In this document: piece after piece, positions 1-8,875 of the stretch
Layout of the letters: each line of letters starts with the position of its first letter
Position numbering within the stretch: the first letter of the stretch is position 1
NCBI RefSeq assembly: GCF_003478335.1
Contig: NZ_QUFB01000019.1
Span: forward strand, 1 to 50,372
Direction: 5' to 3'
From: Clostridium sp. AM49-4BH
Lineage (GTDB): Bacteria > Bacillota > Clostridia > Lachnospirales > Lachnospiraceae
DNA length: 50,372 bases
Notes under the pieces: model-generated
What the model was told of the DNA's origin: nothing
Seen by the model: only the letters and a program-made list of their open reading frames with translations
The model's database searches: none
Program-made: the position numbers and the translations under genes

Positions 1-91
1 AAGTAATATTCTCTTTTATACCTATTTGATAAGATGTAAAAAGTAAAAACAATCCTATAACTATTTCAACAATCAATTCCTCTAATTCCAT
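1..91 (-). CDS. Partial small membrane protein, cut by window edge
   Basis: An ATG at 91 is preceded by a good ribosome binding site (AAAGGAGAG, about 96-104 on the minus strand). It opens a frame beginning MELEELIVEIVIGLFLLF that runs off the left edge after about 30 residues. The start is acidic, followed by a hydrophobic helix, so this is probably a single- or double-pass membrane protein. The opening resembles small DUF3784-type proteins often found beside XRE regulators, but too little is visible to assign a family. It lies 14 bp downstream of the XRE gene and is probably in the same operon. Confidence 0.5.
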   Translation of the reverse strand, partial: MELEELIVEIVIGLFLLFTSYQIGIKENIT

Positions 92-105
92 AATCGTTCT
101 CTCCT

Positions 106-315
106 TTAATCAAAATAAAATAATTCTTCAAATTTTTTATCTAAAGCTATACAAAGCACTAATGCCAATTTTGCTGTTGGATTAAATTGTCCAGTTTCAA
201 TAGAACTAACTGTATTCCGAGAAACCCCGACTAGTTCAGCTAATTCTGTTTGTGATAATTTTTTTTCTTTTCGTACAGTTTTTAATCTGTTTCGCAAAAT
301 TAAATGTTCGTCCAT
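106..315 (-). CDS. Small XRE-family transcriptional regulator
   Basis: A 69-residue protein that is almost entirely one helix-turn-helix domain (about residues 8-62). The recognition region reads SQTELAELVGVSRNTVSSIE and the C-terminus is EELFYFD, typical of stand-alone Cro/CI-type repressors. The stop of the upstream membrane protein gene and this start are only 1 bp apart, so the two are translationally linked. XRE plus small membrane protein pairs are common in Firmicutes; the ligand or signal is unknown. It lies where Tn916 carries tet(M) (after orf13), so it is probably accessory cargo. It probably regulates the promoter at 678-705, by analogy only. Confidence 0.85.
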   Translation of the reverse strand: MDEHLILRNRLKTVRKEKKLSQTELAELVGVSRNTVSSIETGQFNPTAKLALVLCIALDKKFEELFYFD

Positions 316-316
316 T

Positions 317-631
317 CTATAAACCTACCATTAAAAATTTATAAAAGTAATACCCCATAAATAGAAAAAAGAATAAAGCAATAACAAATTTGGATTTATT
401 TTTTGAAATATGTGCTTCATAACCCATAGAGCCAAATGCCACAGACCCAATAATTGTCATTATGTCATAGTAAGGTTCTTTACAAACTGCTTTAATGAAA
501 AGAATTAAAATGCAGATAAATAAAACAAACATTAAGCCAAAAGATTTCCCTTGAAGTTTAATATGTTTTTCGTATTCATCAAGATATAGATTCTCTTTTT
601 TGTTTTGTGATAGTATTTTTTCTTTATCCAT
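317..631 (-). CDS. DUF6442-like small membrane protein
   Basis: 104 residues: a charged N-terminus starting MDKEKILSQNKKEN, then three probable transmembrane helices (about residues 32-50, 56-70 and 80-102). The MDKEKIL opening followed by helices fits the DUF6442 group of small proteins encoded with XRE regulators; I recognise the pattern but cannot confirm the family. The gene has a ribosome binding site (AAGGGAG) and is the first gene behind the promoter at 678-705. Function unknown; possibly a membrane sensor or partner for the XRE regulator downstream. Confidence 0.75.
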   Translation of the reverse strand: MDKEKILSQNKKENLYLDEYEKHIKLQGKSFGLMFVLFICILILFIKAVCKEPYYDIMTIIGSVAFGSMGYEAHISKNKSKFVIALFFFLFMGYYFYKFLMVGL

Positions 632-677
632 TATATAACGCTCCCTTCAAATAATACCAAGTACACTTGTCATTTAT

Positions 678-705
678 ATTATAGCATTCGGTCATTACAA
701 GTCAA
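678..705 (-). promoter_or_regulatory. Sigma-A-type promoter for the DUF6442/XRE operon
   Basis: On the minus strand, TTGACT (700-705) and TATAAT (678-683) are separated by 16 bp, about 45 bp upstream of the DUF6442 start. This is a near-consensus vegetative promoter. It lies after the terminator behind tcpC, so the cargo operon is transcribed on its own. Confidence 0.7.
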
Positions 706-732
706 TATTTTTGCACAGTTTTCTTGTCGTTT

Positions 733-767
733 TGTAAAAGCGTGCAAATCTGATAGGAAATGCACGC
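733..767 (-). terminator. Rho-independent terminator after tcpC
   Basis: GCGTGCA (740-746) pairs perfectly with TGCACGC (761-767) around a 14-nt loop. On the minus strand the stem is followed by CTTTTAC. It lies 9 bp beyond the tcpC stop and would end the long conjugation transcript. Confidence 0.65.
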
Positions 768-775
768 TATATCAT

Positions 776-1696
776 TTATCCTACAATCTTCCAGTTACTA
801 TCCTTATGTAGCACAAGCTCATACTGCGATACCTGCGTCGCTTTTGTCTGATTATCAATGAATTTTACCGCAACCTTGACTTTCACATTGTCGCCGTCCT
901 TTATAAAGATAGGGTTTACCAGTTCAGAATAAAGGTAGTCCCTGCCGATAGGTTCAATCACATTTCCCAATACATAGTAAGCAAGCTCTTTTTCCGTCGC
1001 TGTTGGGTACAGCTTAAAGAATGTTTCCAGAAAAGCGGTAGCGTCATTTACCGTATCAGCGTCCACGCTTGCGTCTGCTTCTGGTGTCTTAGGCTCATAG
1101 TCTGATTTTTCAACTGCTGGTGCAAGGGTAGGGTTTTGAACGATTACCATATCCCCGTCTGCGTCCACATAGACTTTTACAGTATAGGTTGCTTTCACAT
1201 TGCTTGTCTGTTCTCCCTCTTTTATCTGCTGATCTACTTCGTAGGTAGCAGAAAAAGTGTCCGCTCCCGATTGCTCGATATGCCATACAATCACATCTGT
1301 AACCGTGGAGCTGGTCGGTATATCGGTTCTAATGGTGTCTACATTTAAGTCCTGCAATTCCTTTGTCAGATAACCGCTGATTGCCTGCGTCCTTGCTTCG
1401 ATAGCTTCTTTGCTGTTATCCCATGTGTAATAGGACTTCGCAAAGTTTTTCACGAAATTTTCTATCCCGTTGGTGTCCTGCAAGCAAAGTTCAATGATTT
1501 CTTTTTCATGGGTGGTGTGCTGGTCGATAGCCGTAAAATTCTTATACACCCCAAAGCTCACGCTTGCGACAAGCACCACCCACAACGCAATCACGGTTTT
1601 CTTATGTGTGCCTACCTTGACAGTACGCACCTTTTTTTCTTTTGGTTCTTTGATAGTTTCTGTCTGTTTCTTATTCTTCTTAAACATATTTTTCAA
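776..1696 (-). CDS. tcpC: Conjugal transfer protein TcpC (Tn916 orf13)
   Basis: 306 residues. A basic cytoplasmic N-terminus (to about residue 31) is followed by one transmembrane helix (about 32-52). The extracellular part has two NTF2-like segments joined by an acidic linker rich in Asp and Ala (about residues 195-220). TcpC proteins (VirB8-like) anchor the Gram-positive conjugation apparatus in the membrane and contact the VirB4 ATPase and the hydrolase. Family and position follow Tn916 orf13: it is the last gene of the transfer block, 7 bp downstream of the lysozyme/NlpC gene, with a terminator directly after it. No broken or missing parts are apparent. Confidence 0.93.
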   Translation of the reverse strand: MKNMFKKNKKQTETIKEPKEKKVRTVKVGTHKKTVIALWVVLVASVSFGVYKNFTAIDQHTTHEKEIIELCLQDTNGIENFVKNFAKSYYTWDNSKEAIEARTQAISGYLTKELQDLNVDTIRTDIPTSSTVTDVIVWHIEQSGADTFSATYEVDQQIKEGEQTSNVKATYTVKVYVDADGDMVIVQNPTLAPAVEKSDYEPKTPEADASVDADTVNDATAFLETFFKLYPTATEKELAYYVLGNVIEPIGRDYLYSELVNPIFIKDGDNVKVKVAVKFIDNQTKATQVSQYELVLHKDSNWKIVG

Positions 1697-1703
1697 GTCC
1701 TTT

Positions 1704-2711
1704 CTATTGTTTTACTCGTCCTGCACCGATTAAGTGCTGTTGCCAGTAACTACTACTTAGGTCTGCATATCCTATCGGGTCGCCTGCGTGGTACATCTGT
1801 GTCGGCGAAACAAGAATACCGACGTGTGTTACATACGAACCAGCGTTATAGGTGGAATGGAAAAACACCAAATCGCCTGCTTTTGCCTGCGAGAGTGGCA
1901 GATGTTGGGTTGCGTCATACTGTGCTTGTGCTGTTCTCGGTAAGGAGATACCAGCTTTTCCATAGCACCATTGCGTCAATCCCGAACAATCAAAGGAAGT
2001 ATTCGGGTTACTGCCACCATACACATACTTCCAGCCTTGATATTTCAACGCTTCATTCATTACCTTTTGTGCCAGTTCTCCCGATACCTGCGGAACTGCT
2101 AAATACTGATTGACTACTTCCACATAGAACATATTTCCATAGCCATACCGCCAGCCCCCATTCTTAGCAACGGCTATCGGGTTGGTGTAGGTTACTTTCT
2201 TTCCACCCGATTTCTCACGGGCGAAGCTCTCTGCAAGATTAAAAGTGTGTTTTTTTCCTTTTCCTGCCACATATCCCACATAGCCACCGCCATAGTTATA
2301 AGACTGTATCGCTACATTCAAGTCGTCGATACCTTGATTTTTGCAGGAAGAAAGCAGGGACGCAAAATACTTACACCCCTGCTTGATTGAGCTTTCCGTA
2401 TCTAAGGAATTAGGCGGTAAACCAAGACTTTCCGAACTCTGCATAACATCTTCTGCCGTACCGCCACTTTCTACTTGAATGATAGCAAGTAACACATTGA
2501 CATACTCGGAGATACCGTTTTCTCTGGCGTATTTTTCTACCATAGGCTGATGTTTCAAGACTTCTGCGGATAGGTTCATACCCGTAATGCCAGAAGAAAA
2601 ATTGCTGTTCTCGTCGTCGCTGTCCGCACTAATGAGGACGCCAAAGAAAAGCACCAGAGAAAAGAGGATAGGAAACAGACTGCCAATGATAGCGATATGT
2701 TTCAGTTTCAT
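1704..2711 (-). CDS. Bifunctional lysozyme-like / NlpC-P60 cell-wall hydrolase (Tn916 orf14)
   Basis: 335 residues. An N-terminal membrane anchor (about 7-29) is followed by a lysozyme-like transglycosylase domain (about 50-190) with the likely catalytic Glu in QVESGG. The C-terminal NlpC/P60 endopeptidase domain (about 215-335) has the catalytic Cys in FDCSGL and the His in THVGIL. These VirB1-like enzymes cut peptidoglycan so that the mating channel can cross the wall. The start overlaps the stop of the orf15 homologue by 4 bp, so the two are translationally coupled. Both catalytic motifs are intact, so the enzyme is probably active. Confidence 0.95.
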   Translation of the reverse strand: MKLKHIAIIGSLFPILFSLVLFFGVLISADSDDENSNFSSGITGMNLSAEVLKHQPMVEKYARENGISEYVNVLLAIIQVESGGTAEDVMQSSESLGLPPNSLDTESSIKQGCKYFASLLSSCKNQGIDDLNVAIQSYNYGGGYVGYVAGKGKKHTFNLAESFAREKSGGKKVTYTNPIAVAKNGGWRYGYGNMFYVEVVNQYLAVPQVSGELAQKVMNEALKYQGWKYVYGGSNPNTSFDCSGLTQWCYGKAGISLPRTAQAQYDATQHLPLSQAKAGDLVFFHSTYNAGSYVTHVGILVSPTQMYHAGDPIGYADLSSSYWQQHLIGAGRVKQ

Positions 2712-4921
2712 TTTTTCTTCTGTCCTTTCTTCGTTACAAGGTTACGGGTTTTCTCTATGGTCTGCTGGTTCTTCTGGACGCTCTGGGTCTGCTGAACCTT
2801 TATCCTGCGGTCTTTGGTGTCATTCTGGCGTGTTTCCTGCGATACCACTTTTTCTACATTCTGCCTATGTACTGTCTGTGTAGGCTGGGGTGCTTTCTTA
2901 TCAGAAGCACCAGAAGATAACGGACGCTCTTTGATAACATTTGTCTTGACTGGCTCACTTGCTTTCGGAGTTGGAGCTGTGGCTGGGCGTTTGACTTCCT
3001 GCATTTTTTCAACACTCGGCTTTGGAATGGTTGAAGCTGTGACTGGTCGCTCATGGGGACGGGTAGCTCCCGTTGTCGCTGATCCGTCAGCCTTTCGCTG
3101 TACCTGCCTTGCTTCTTGTGCCTTTTGAAGCTCCATACGTTTGTCAGCGATATTTTTCTTACGCTGTTCCTGCTTTTCCAAGCGTCCCGTCTGTCTGGAC
3201 TGCTGTTCCTGCACCATGCCACGCTTGAAGTCGGACACGCTGGACTTTGCCTTTTCCTTTGCGGAATACACCGCATAAGCGGTCTGTGTCGGCATATCCT
3301 TGATATTCTCTTTGACAGCGTTTGCCTTGTCTTTCACTTTATTTTTCGTATCTAAAACAGCACCGACTTTTGAACCTGCACGCTGTCCCATGCTGGAAGT
3401 GGTATTGCCCCGATTTTCTTTAGAAGCCGTATTTTTTCTTTCGGCTCTCTTGCCAGCAACGGCACTTCCAGCCACCGCACCAGCTACACCGCCCGAAATA
3501 CCGCCAGCACTTACCGCCCTTGCAATACGGTGTTCCATACGCCTAGCCCGATGTCGCATAAACAGATACGGTCTGCGGAATATGCGTCGTCCCATGCTTT
3601 GACTGTCGCCAGCATTAAGTGAGAACATACTCATTAAGTCGCCCAGCTTCATGTAGATACCAGCGAAACATACTATCTGCAAGAACGCCACCATAAAGAA
3701 TGGGTAGTCTGTGGAAATGTTGTAAAACATACTGGAAATACTAAATGCCACCGTTACAATGAGCGTTATTCCTGCCCGTGTCATTATGGTATTAAATACT
3801 CTCACGATTGCCTGCTTTGCCATGCTTTCATAGCTCGGTATCATGGAAAGTAAAAAACTGATAGGTAAAAACATTGCAAAGATAATAAAAAGTATCTGGC
3901 TGAACAACATCATGCCCGTAAGCAAGAATACAAATATCGTGATACCCAAGTTAAAGAACAAGAGGAAGAACACCATACCCAAACGGTTCACGACCTGCGG
4001 TATTGTCAGATTGTTATTGTCGTTGTCCTCGATTTCTGTTTTCACGACTTCCTCTCTGGTTTTCCCGTCCTCGTCCTCTGGACTTGCCGATACGAGAGCT
4101 TCTACACGGTCTGTCCCGATTTCTTCTGCGTTGCTGTTCCCGAATTGAAGCAAGAGCCACGGCTGTTCCACTTGAATAGAAAATAGGCTGTCCCGTATCA
4201 AGTCCACGCTGTCCTTACCCTCGCTGTCGGAGTTAGGGAGCATGATTTTTGTTCCCAAATCCAAAGAAGCGGTACTGATGTCTGATGAAAATTCATTTAT
4301 CTTCTTGATATAGTCGGGAGCATAAGCAATAAATGAAGCGGACAGCACGAACACCACCACAAAGTTGATAACAGCGTGAAGTGCTTTGCTGGTTTCCCGT
4401 TTTATCAGTCCCGTATAAGCAACGTACATTCCCACCACTAAGATAATGAGAAGCAGGAAACCAACATAGAAGCCCGTAGAAGAAAAGCCGTTCTCGGTAA
4501 CGCCTGCAAGGGTCTGTATGCTCTTTCCGATACTGTCTGCCATATCATTGATGAAGTCCAGCTTATAGGCTTCCTGCACCACATAGCCCGTTGCATTACT
4601 CAAATACAAACTGATAGTCCAGACAAAGTTGGTAATGCAGTACAGCCCGTATTGTACCGATTTTCCGATACCGTCGAGCCAGTTCCACGGAAGCCACGAC
4701 CAGCTATTATCGACGAAAAAATCAAGCTGGTAGTTGGAAAGGGGATATTTTGAATAAAGATTTTCTGCGTTTATGGTATCGTCTACAAGCCCCGTCGCAT
4801 GAGCCACCGTCCCCAAAAGTGAAAGCAGGATAAGGGAGAGTGCCACCACGAACAGAGCCATTTTGAGAAAGTGGAAAATCTTCTTTTTTGTGAACACACC
4901 TTTTATCCTTTCTTTCATCAC
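2708..4921 (-). CDS. Conjugation channel membrane protein, VirB6-like (Tn916 orf15, CD3337/EF1877 family)
   Basis: 737 residues. An N-terminal hydrophobic segment (about 17-42) and several further transmembrane helices lie between about 95 and 430 (for example VGFLLLIILVVGMYVAY). A long, polar C-terminal tail (about 460-737) is rich in Lys, Gln, Arg and Thr, with probable coiled coil around QEQQSRQTGRLEKQEQRKK. The architecture matches the Tn916 orf15 / CD3337 family, thought to form the inner-membrane channel with VirB4 and TcpC. It overlaps both neighbours by 4 bp (ATGA-type junctions), so the block is one polycistron. The tail is the most variable part of the family. Confidence 0.92.
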   Translation of the reverse strand: MMKERIKGVFTKKKIFHFLKMALFVVALSLILLSLLGTVAHATGLVDDTINAENLYSKYPLSNYQLDFFVDNSWSWLPWNWLDGIGKSVQYGLYCITNFVWTISLYLSNATGYVVQEAYKLDFINDMADSIGKSIQTLAGVTENGFSSTGFYVGFLLLIILVVGMYVAYTGLIKRETSKALHAVINFVVVFVLSASFIAYAPDYIKKINEFSSDISTASLDLGTKIMLPNSDSEGKDSVDLIRDSLFSIQVEQPWLLLQFGNSNAEEIGTDRVEALVSASPEDEDGKTREEVVKTEIEDNDNNNLTIPQVVNRLGMVFFLLFFNLGITIFVFLLTGMMLFSQILFIIFAMFLPISFLLSMIPSYESMAKQAIVRVFNTIMTRAGITLIVTVAFSISSMFYNISTDYPFFMVAFLQIVCFAGIYMKLGDLMSMFSLNAGDSQSMGRRIFRRPYLFMRHRARRMEHRIARAVSAGGISGGVAGAVAGSAVAGKRAERKNTASKENRGNTTSSMGQRAGSKVGAVLDTKNKVKDKANAVKENIKDMPTQTAYAVYSAKEKAKSSVSDFKRGMVQEQQSRQTGRLEKQEQRKKNIADKRMELQKAQEARQVQRKADGSATTGATRPHERPVTASTIPKPSVEKMQEVKRPATAPTPKASEPVKTNVIKERPLSSGASDKKAPQPTQTVHRQNVEKVVSQETRQNDTKDRRIKVQQTQSVQKNQQTIEKTRNLVTKKGQKKK

Positions 4922-7368
4922 TCCACCTCATTTCTCTGTACGGGCGGTCTGGTATCAAAGGCGTGTAGCAGTTCTTCAAAGACTGGGTGTATCTGCACCA
5001 CACCGACACGCCCGTATAAGTCCTGCAATAAGCATTGTCCGTTCTCCAAATCACGCAAGCGTTTCTGGTTGTTCTCATCGTCCTTGTCGATACCGAAAAA
5101 CTCTAAGGTCTGCTTTATCTCGTTTATATCCGTGCTTCTAAATGCAAACTTTAAGCCGATATTGTTTTTCAGACTTTCCTTTGACACGTCATAGGCAGAC
5201 TGGGTAACGAAATAAACGCCTGCCTGCATAGCTCGCCCAGCACGAACCAGCTTATTTGATAAGGTTTCTCCTTGTGCCACATTTAAGAACGCCCACGCTT
5301 CGTCTAAATCGACAATCTTAAAAATGCTTCTGTCCGAATGGATAAAATCAAGGGCAAAGGTACTAATCACAATCAGCATAGACACAGACAACAATTCAAT
5401 GGTCGTGTATTCTTCAAAAGTGGTATCTTTATCTGGCAGTACAAGGTCGGCTACTTGAATGATATTGAGCTGATTATCCAGACTGATAGCATTTTCTACC
5501 GTACCGTCTGAAAACAGCAGGTGTGCAAAGTCGTAGTCCGTGAAGCTGTCGATATGGTCTGCGATATTTCTTGATATGGGCGTATCTTCACGGCGTAGCT
5601 CGTCTATCACATGGAGCAAGCCCCGACTGTCGCTCTGGGTAACGGAGCGTACTGCCTTACGAAGTACGGGGAATTTTTCGCCGTCCCTTGAAGAAATACC
5701 CGTAAGGAATGTTAAGATGTCGATTGCCAGACTTTCAGCGTCTTTTACATTCTTCATAATCACAAACGGGTCAAGAAGCCCTGCATTGTCCTTATCGCTG
5801 GTAAGATTTACGATATTGATTTCATGTGCAATCTCTGGGAGCGTTTCTTTCCAGTTACCACGCTCACTTTTAGGGTCTAACAGAAGTGCTTGACCGCCAA
5901 ACAGCACCGCATAATATACCAGAAGATTGTTACAGAACGATTTCCCACCGCCAAGCGAACCGACAAAAGCAGACGCTAAAGCGTTGGTAACTGTACCTTT
6001 TACACCTTGACTGGCAAGGGACGGTTGCAGGTACACATTTCTTCCCGTATCAACAGAATAGCCCATATAGATACCCGTAGTTTCTCCTAACTGCTGTGTC
6101 GCACCAAAGCCAAGCCCAGCTAAAAAATCTGATTTTACATACTGCACATAGTCATTGATATATCGCTTGCTGGCTGGTAAAAATTCAGAATGAAGCCCCA
6201 GCATATCCCCAGCAGGACGCACCAGCTTTACATTGAGGTCGTCGTAAAAGTCCTTGACTTCATCACAACGGCGTTTCAGCTCGTCAAGATCGGGTGCAGA
6301 CACCCGTATGACGTAGCTTAACTTATACATACTTTCTTTTGTCTGGTCTAAATCAGTTTCCAGCTCGTCCACGCTGTCTAAAGCGTCCACCACATTTGAG
6401 CTGGTTTCACTTCCTGCTTGATAGGCGTGATTATCAAGGTCTTTCAGTTCCTTTTTCTTGTTGCGGACGGTCGTTAATGCTTTCCGATTTTCCACGATTT
6501 CTACATTCATGCTCGTATCAACGGGGAATGTGAATTGCTGTTGCTGGAAATAGAAGATTTCAGACGACGGAAAATCAAGCTCTCCTACAATCGCATTGAC
6601 GGTAAAATAGGACACATAGCTTTCCTTGTCCTCATGTTCCAATCGTAAATACCGCTGGCTTTCCTCAATCACACACCTTGTCGGACGGATAAGGTCGTAG
6701 TATTTTATCAGCGTCTCTTTGTTCAATTTTTTCTTTGGTAGCTGGTACTCATAATCTTCATAAGCGATACCGTCCCTGCCGTAAAGATGTTCCATGAGAT
6801 ACCCAAAATCATGGATTTCCAAGCGACGCACCTTAAAGCGACGGGAGATTTTATTTTCCAGTAACTTTTCCATTTTTATGTAACGGTTGATTTCATCATT
6901 CGGCATGGAAACAAAATCATTCATCAGCGTGTGGTTCACTTCATGGAGAAATTCTGTGAACGTCAGCCACACCGATTTTTTGATGTTCTTCAGATTGAGC
7001 TGTTCTTCCGTAACCATGAGCTTAAAGCCAAGAAAAAAGCGGTAGTCCACTTGATTGTCCCCAATCATAGATACTAACGCTTCGGTCTGTTCGTCTATCT
7101 TCTGGCAGGCAACTTCCTTTAATTTTCCAGTTACCAGCTTCTTTGACTGTTCCTGCATACTGCGGATTGAGCTTTCTGTGGCAATCTGCAACGCATGAAT
7201 TTTACCCTCACGGGACTGTGCGATAAGCTGTCGGAAACTGTCATGCACGATAAATTTCTGCTCTGCGGATAGAAAAGAATAGTTGTATGGTATCAGCTCA
7301 TAGTAGGCGAACACCTCATTGTCCTTGTTCCAGACAAGGTTATTGTCAATATATTTTATCGGGAACAT
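4918..7368 (-). CDS. VirB4-type conjugation ATPase (Tn916 orf16)
   Basis: 816 residues. The N-terminal half is the VirB4 scaffold domain. The C-terminal half is a RecA-like ATPase with Walker A GSLGGGKSF (about residues 466-474) and Walker B region KIVDLDEAWAFL. VirB4/ConE ATPases energise assembly of the mating channel and substrate transfer at the cytoplasmic membrane. Length and opening (MFPIKYIDNNLVW) match the Tn916 orf16 family. The start overlaps the end of tcpE by 23 bp and the stop overlaps orf15 by 4 bp. Motifs are intact. Confidence 0.95.
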   Translation of the reverse strand: MFPIKYIDNNLVWNKDNEVFAYYELIPYNYSFLSAEQKFIVHDSFRQLIAQSREGKIHALQIATESSIRSMQEQSKKLVTGKLKEVACQKIDEQTEALVSMIGDNQVDYRFFLGFKLMVTEEQLNLKNIKKSVWLTFTEFLHEVNHTLMNDFVSMPNDEINRYIKMEKLLENKISRRFKVRRLEIHDFGYLMEHLYGRDGIAYEDYEYQLPKKKLNKETLIKYYDLIRPTRCVIEESQRYLRLEHEDKESYVSYFTVNAIVGELDFPSSEIFYFQQQQFTFPVDTSMNVEIVENRKALTTVRNKKKELKDLDNHAYQAGSETSSNVVDALDSVDELETDLDQTKESMYKLSYVIRVSAPDLDELKRRCDEVKDFYDDLNVKLVRPAGDMLGLHSEFLPASKRYINDYVQYVKSDFLAGLGFGATQQLGETTGIYMGYSVDTGRNVYLQPSLASQGVKGTVTNALASAFVGSLGGGKSFCNNLLVYYAVLFGGQALLLDPKSERGNWKETLPEIAHEINIVNLTSDKDNAGLLDPFVIMKNVKDAESLAIDILTFLTGISSRDGEKFPVLRKAVRSVTQSDSRGLLHVIDELRREDTPISRNIADHIDSFTDYDFAHLLFSDGTVENAISLDNQLNIIQVADLVLPDKDTTFEEYTTIELLSVSMLIVISTFALDFIHSDRSIFKIVDLDEAWAFLNVAQGETLSNKLVRAGRAMQAGVYFVTQSAYDVSKESLKNNIGLKFAFRSTDINEIKQTLEFFGIDKDDENNQKRLRDLENGQCLLQDLYGRVGVVQIHPVFEELLHAFDTRPPVQRNEVE

Positions 7369-7744
7369 AGTTCACACTCCTTACTGCCGTGATTGTTTCA
7401 TTCAATATCTGCTTATGCAGTTTTACGGCTTTTCCTGCATAAGTGATTTTTGGTCGCAGGGCATAGGTTATCTGTGATTTCAAAAAGCTGTACGGCTTCT
7501 TTCCGTCAAAGGTTTTCTGCGACATGAACCAAGTGAGAGCAACGGGAATACCAAAGTATTTGAGAAATGCTCCCTCAATCATGGAAAGTGGGGGAATATC
7601 CCCAAACAGAATGATGATAAATTCCGTAATCACAAACCATGTAATCTGTGTAAAAGTAACGGGAAAGGGTAAGTTAAAGTCATTGATTGCATACAAGACT
7701 TTTTCCACGTTCCAGATACCCGTGTAGCTTTTAATCTTTTTCAA
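7346..7744 (-). CDS. tcpE: TcpE-family conjugal transfer membrane protein (Tn916 orf17)
   Basis: 132 residues with a short cytoplasmic N-terminus (MKKIKSYTGIW), two adjacent hydrophobic helices (about 27-70) and a basic C-terminal half. This is the TcpE profile; TcpE is a small inner-membrane component of the Tn916/pCW3 transfer complex. The gene has a strong ribosome binding site (AAAGGAGC) directly downstream of a terminator-like hairpin (7763-7796), so part of the upstream transcription may stop before it. It overlaps the virB4 start by 23 bp. Confidence 0.9.
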   Translation of the reverse strand: MKKIKSYTGIWNVEKVLYAINDFNLPFPVTFTQITWFVITEFIIILFGDIPPLSMIEGAFLKYFGIPVALTWFMSQKTFDGKKPYSFLKSQITYALRPKITYAGKAVKLHKQILNETITAVRSVNYVPDKIY

Positions 7745-7760
7745 GTTCTTTCAGCTCCTT

Positions 7761-8363
7761 TCAAAATAGAAAAGGACAGCCATTTTCAGACTGTCCCTTA
7801 AAGAGAAATACGCTGTCAGTAGCAACAATGCTTGTCGCTGATCTTCCAGCGTTAATATGGTATCTCGCACATACCTCGCTTGTTTCAATAAAGCAACCGC
7901 CCATATCCAAATCTCGCCCGTAGGCTTCATAGTCAATGTAATTCTGTAAGCTGGGTGGAATGTCCCCAAGTGCCTGCAATTCGTCTATGTAGTAGTAGGC
8001 AACATCTGTCATGGTTTCACAGTCGGGATAATAGTAAATATCGTCCTTATGTTCCACGACTTCTTCCAGCGTCCCATAGTGGCTGATAAATTCGTCCAGA
8101 CACTCTACAATATAGTCGGGAAGTTCCTCTATCATTTCATACATCTCATTGAGTTCTTCAATGGAAACATACTCGCCAATCGCAATGGGAAAGTTGTCGG
8201 TATCATGGATAGCGTATTCCTCATACTGTTCATTCAAGCCGATTTTTTCTTTCACATCTTCCTCGTCAATGGGGAACGTGAACCAAGCACCGACTAAATA
8301 GCCCTCATTGTATTTGCCAAGATTAGCAATATAAACCGCCATATCATCAATCATAAGCACCAC
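7761..8363 (-). CDS. ardA: Antirestriction protein ArdA, second copy, with frameshifted C-terminus
   Basis: The open frame is 200 residues; a better start is the ATG at 8354 (MIDDMAVYIANL), behind GAGGTG. Residues up to about 155 are typical ArdA: acidic, with AVYIANLGKYNEG, GAWFTFPID and IDYEAYGRDLD. ArdA mimics DNA and protects incoming elements from type I restriction. After GGCFIETSE the sequence leaves the family. Restoring one G at 7874-7875 gives a normal ending, EGMCEIPY and a stop at 7852, for about 167 residues. The extra tail instead reads through the terminator hairpin at 7763-7796, which supports a one-base deletion. The tail lies outside the ArdA core, so the protein may still work. 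Confidence 0.88.
   Translation of the reverse strand: MVLMIDDMAVYIANLGKYNEGYLVGAWFTFPIDEEDVKEKIGLNEQYEEYAIHDTDNFPIAIGEYVSIEELNEMYEMIEELPDYIVECLDEFISHYGTLEEVVEHKDDIYYYPDCETMTDVAYYYIDELQALGDIPPSLQNYIDYEAYGRDLDMGGCFIETSEVCARYHINAGRSATSIVATDSVFLFKGQSENGCPFLF
7763..7796 (-). terminator. Terminator-like hairpin between ardA and tcpE
   Basis: GGACAG (7774-7779) pairs with CTGTCC (7791-7796). On the minus strand it is followed by TTTTCTATTTT (7763-7773) and then the tcpE ribosome binding site. The same stem-plus-TTTTCTATTTT design recurs at 17797-17829 before the adhesin gene, suggesting a shared element-specific attenuator type. Confidence 0.6.
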
Positions 8364-8371
8364 CTCATTTC

Positions 8372-8875
8372 CTACTCTGGCAGTTCAAAGATACCGTGTT
8401 CTGTTACTAAAAATTTCCCGTGTTCCTGCAAGTGAGAAGCGTAGGCTTCAAAGTCAAAGTAGTATTCTTGACAGTCCTCGGATAAATGCTTGAACATCGG
8501 GTCGTTCATCAGCTTTTGCCTTGCAACATCTATCATGCTTTTACAGTCGGGATAAACAATAATCACGTTCCTGCAAATATAAAGTGCTTCTAAATTTTCA
8601 AACACCGTAAGTAGTGATACATATTCTTCCTGCATATCACTTGAAAGCTGGCGGTACATAAAATCTAATTCGTTGAGCTGGTACACGCTGGTGTGTTCGT
8701 GGACTTCATCAGCATAAGGCAACACCTTTTCGATAATACGATAATCCCCACTTTCTGCACCGATACCTAACTTTTCTTCAAACTCGGCAACATCTATCGG
8801 CAGGTCGAACCAGTATGATATTGTTTCTTCGCCAGTTGTTCCTCTCGTTTCCACCAGCACCCTTGTTTCCTGCAT
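8372..8875 (-). CDS. ardA: Antirestriction protein ArdA (first copy)
   Basis: 167 residues, strongly acidic, with the ArdA layout: N-terminal strand region, SYWFDLPIDVAEFEEKLGI, central helical region, and the conserved end YYFDFEAYASHLQEHGKFLVTEHGIFELPE. The GIFELP ending is the expected family terminus, unlike the neighbouring second copy. It is a DNA-mimic inhibitor of type I restriction enzymes, produced early after transfer. The ribosome binding site (AAAGGACGTGAGG) lies within the 3' end of the preceding gene. Two divergent ArdA copies in tandem may cover different restriction targets. Confidence 0.9.
   Translation of the reverse strand: MQETRVLVETRGTTGEETISYWFDLPIDVAEFEEKLGIGAESGDYRIIEKVLPYADEVHEHTSVYQLNELDFMYRQLSSDMQEEYVSLLTVFENLEALYICRNVIIVYPDCKSMIDVARQKLMNDPMFKHLSEDCQEYYFDFEAYASHLQEHGKFLVTEHGIFELPE

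Noticed and set aside
1508..2113. Plus-strand frame of 201 codons in the transfer block
   Set aside because: Antisense to tcpC and the lysozyme/NlpC gene, both with clear motifs.
2854..3276. 140-codon minus-strand frame inside orf15
   Set aside because: An alternative frame of the low-complexity Lys/Gln/Arg tail of the VirB6-like gene.
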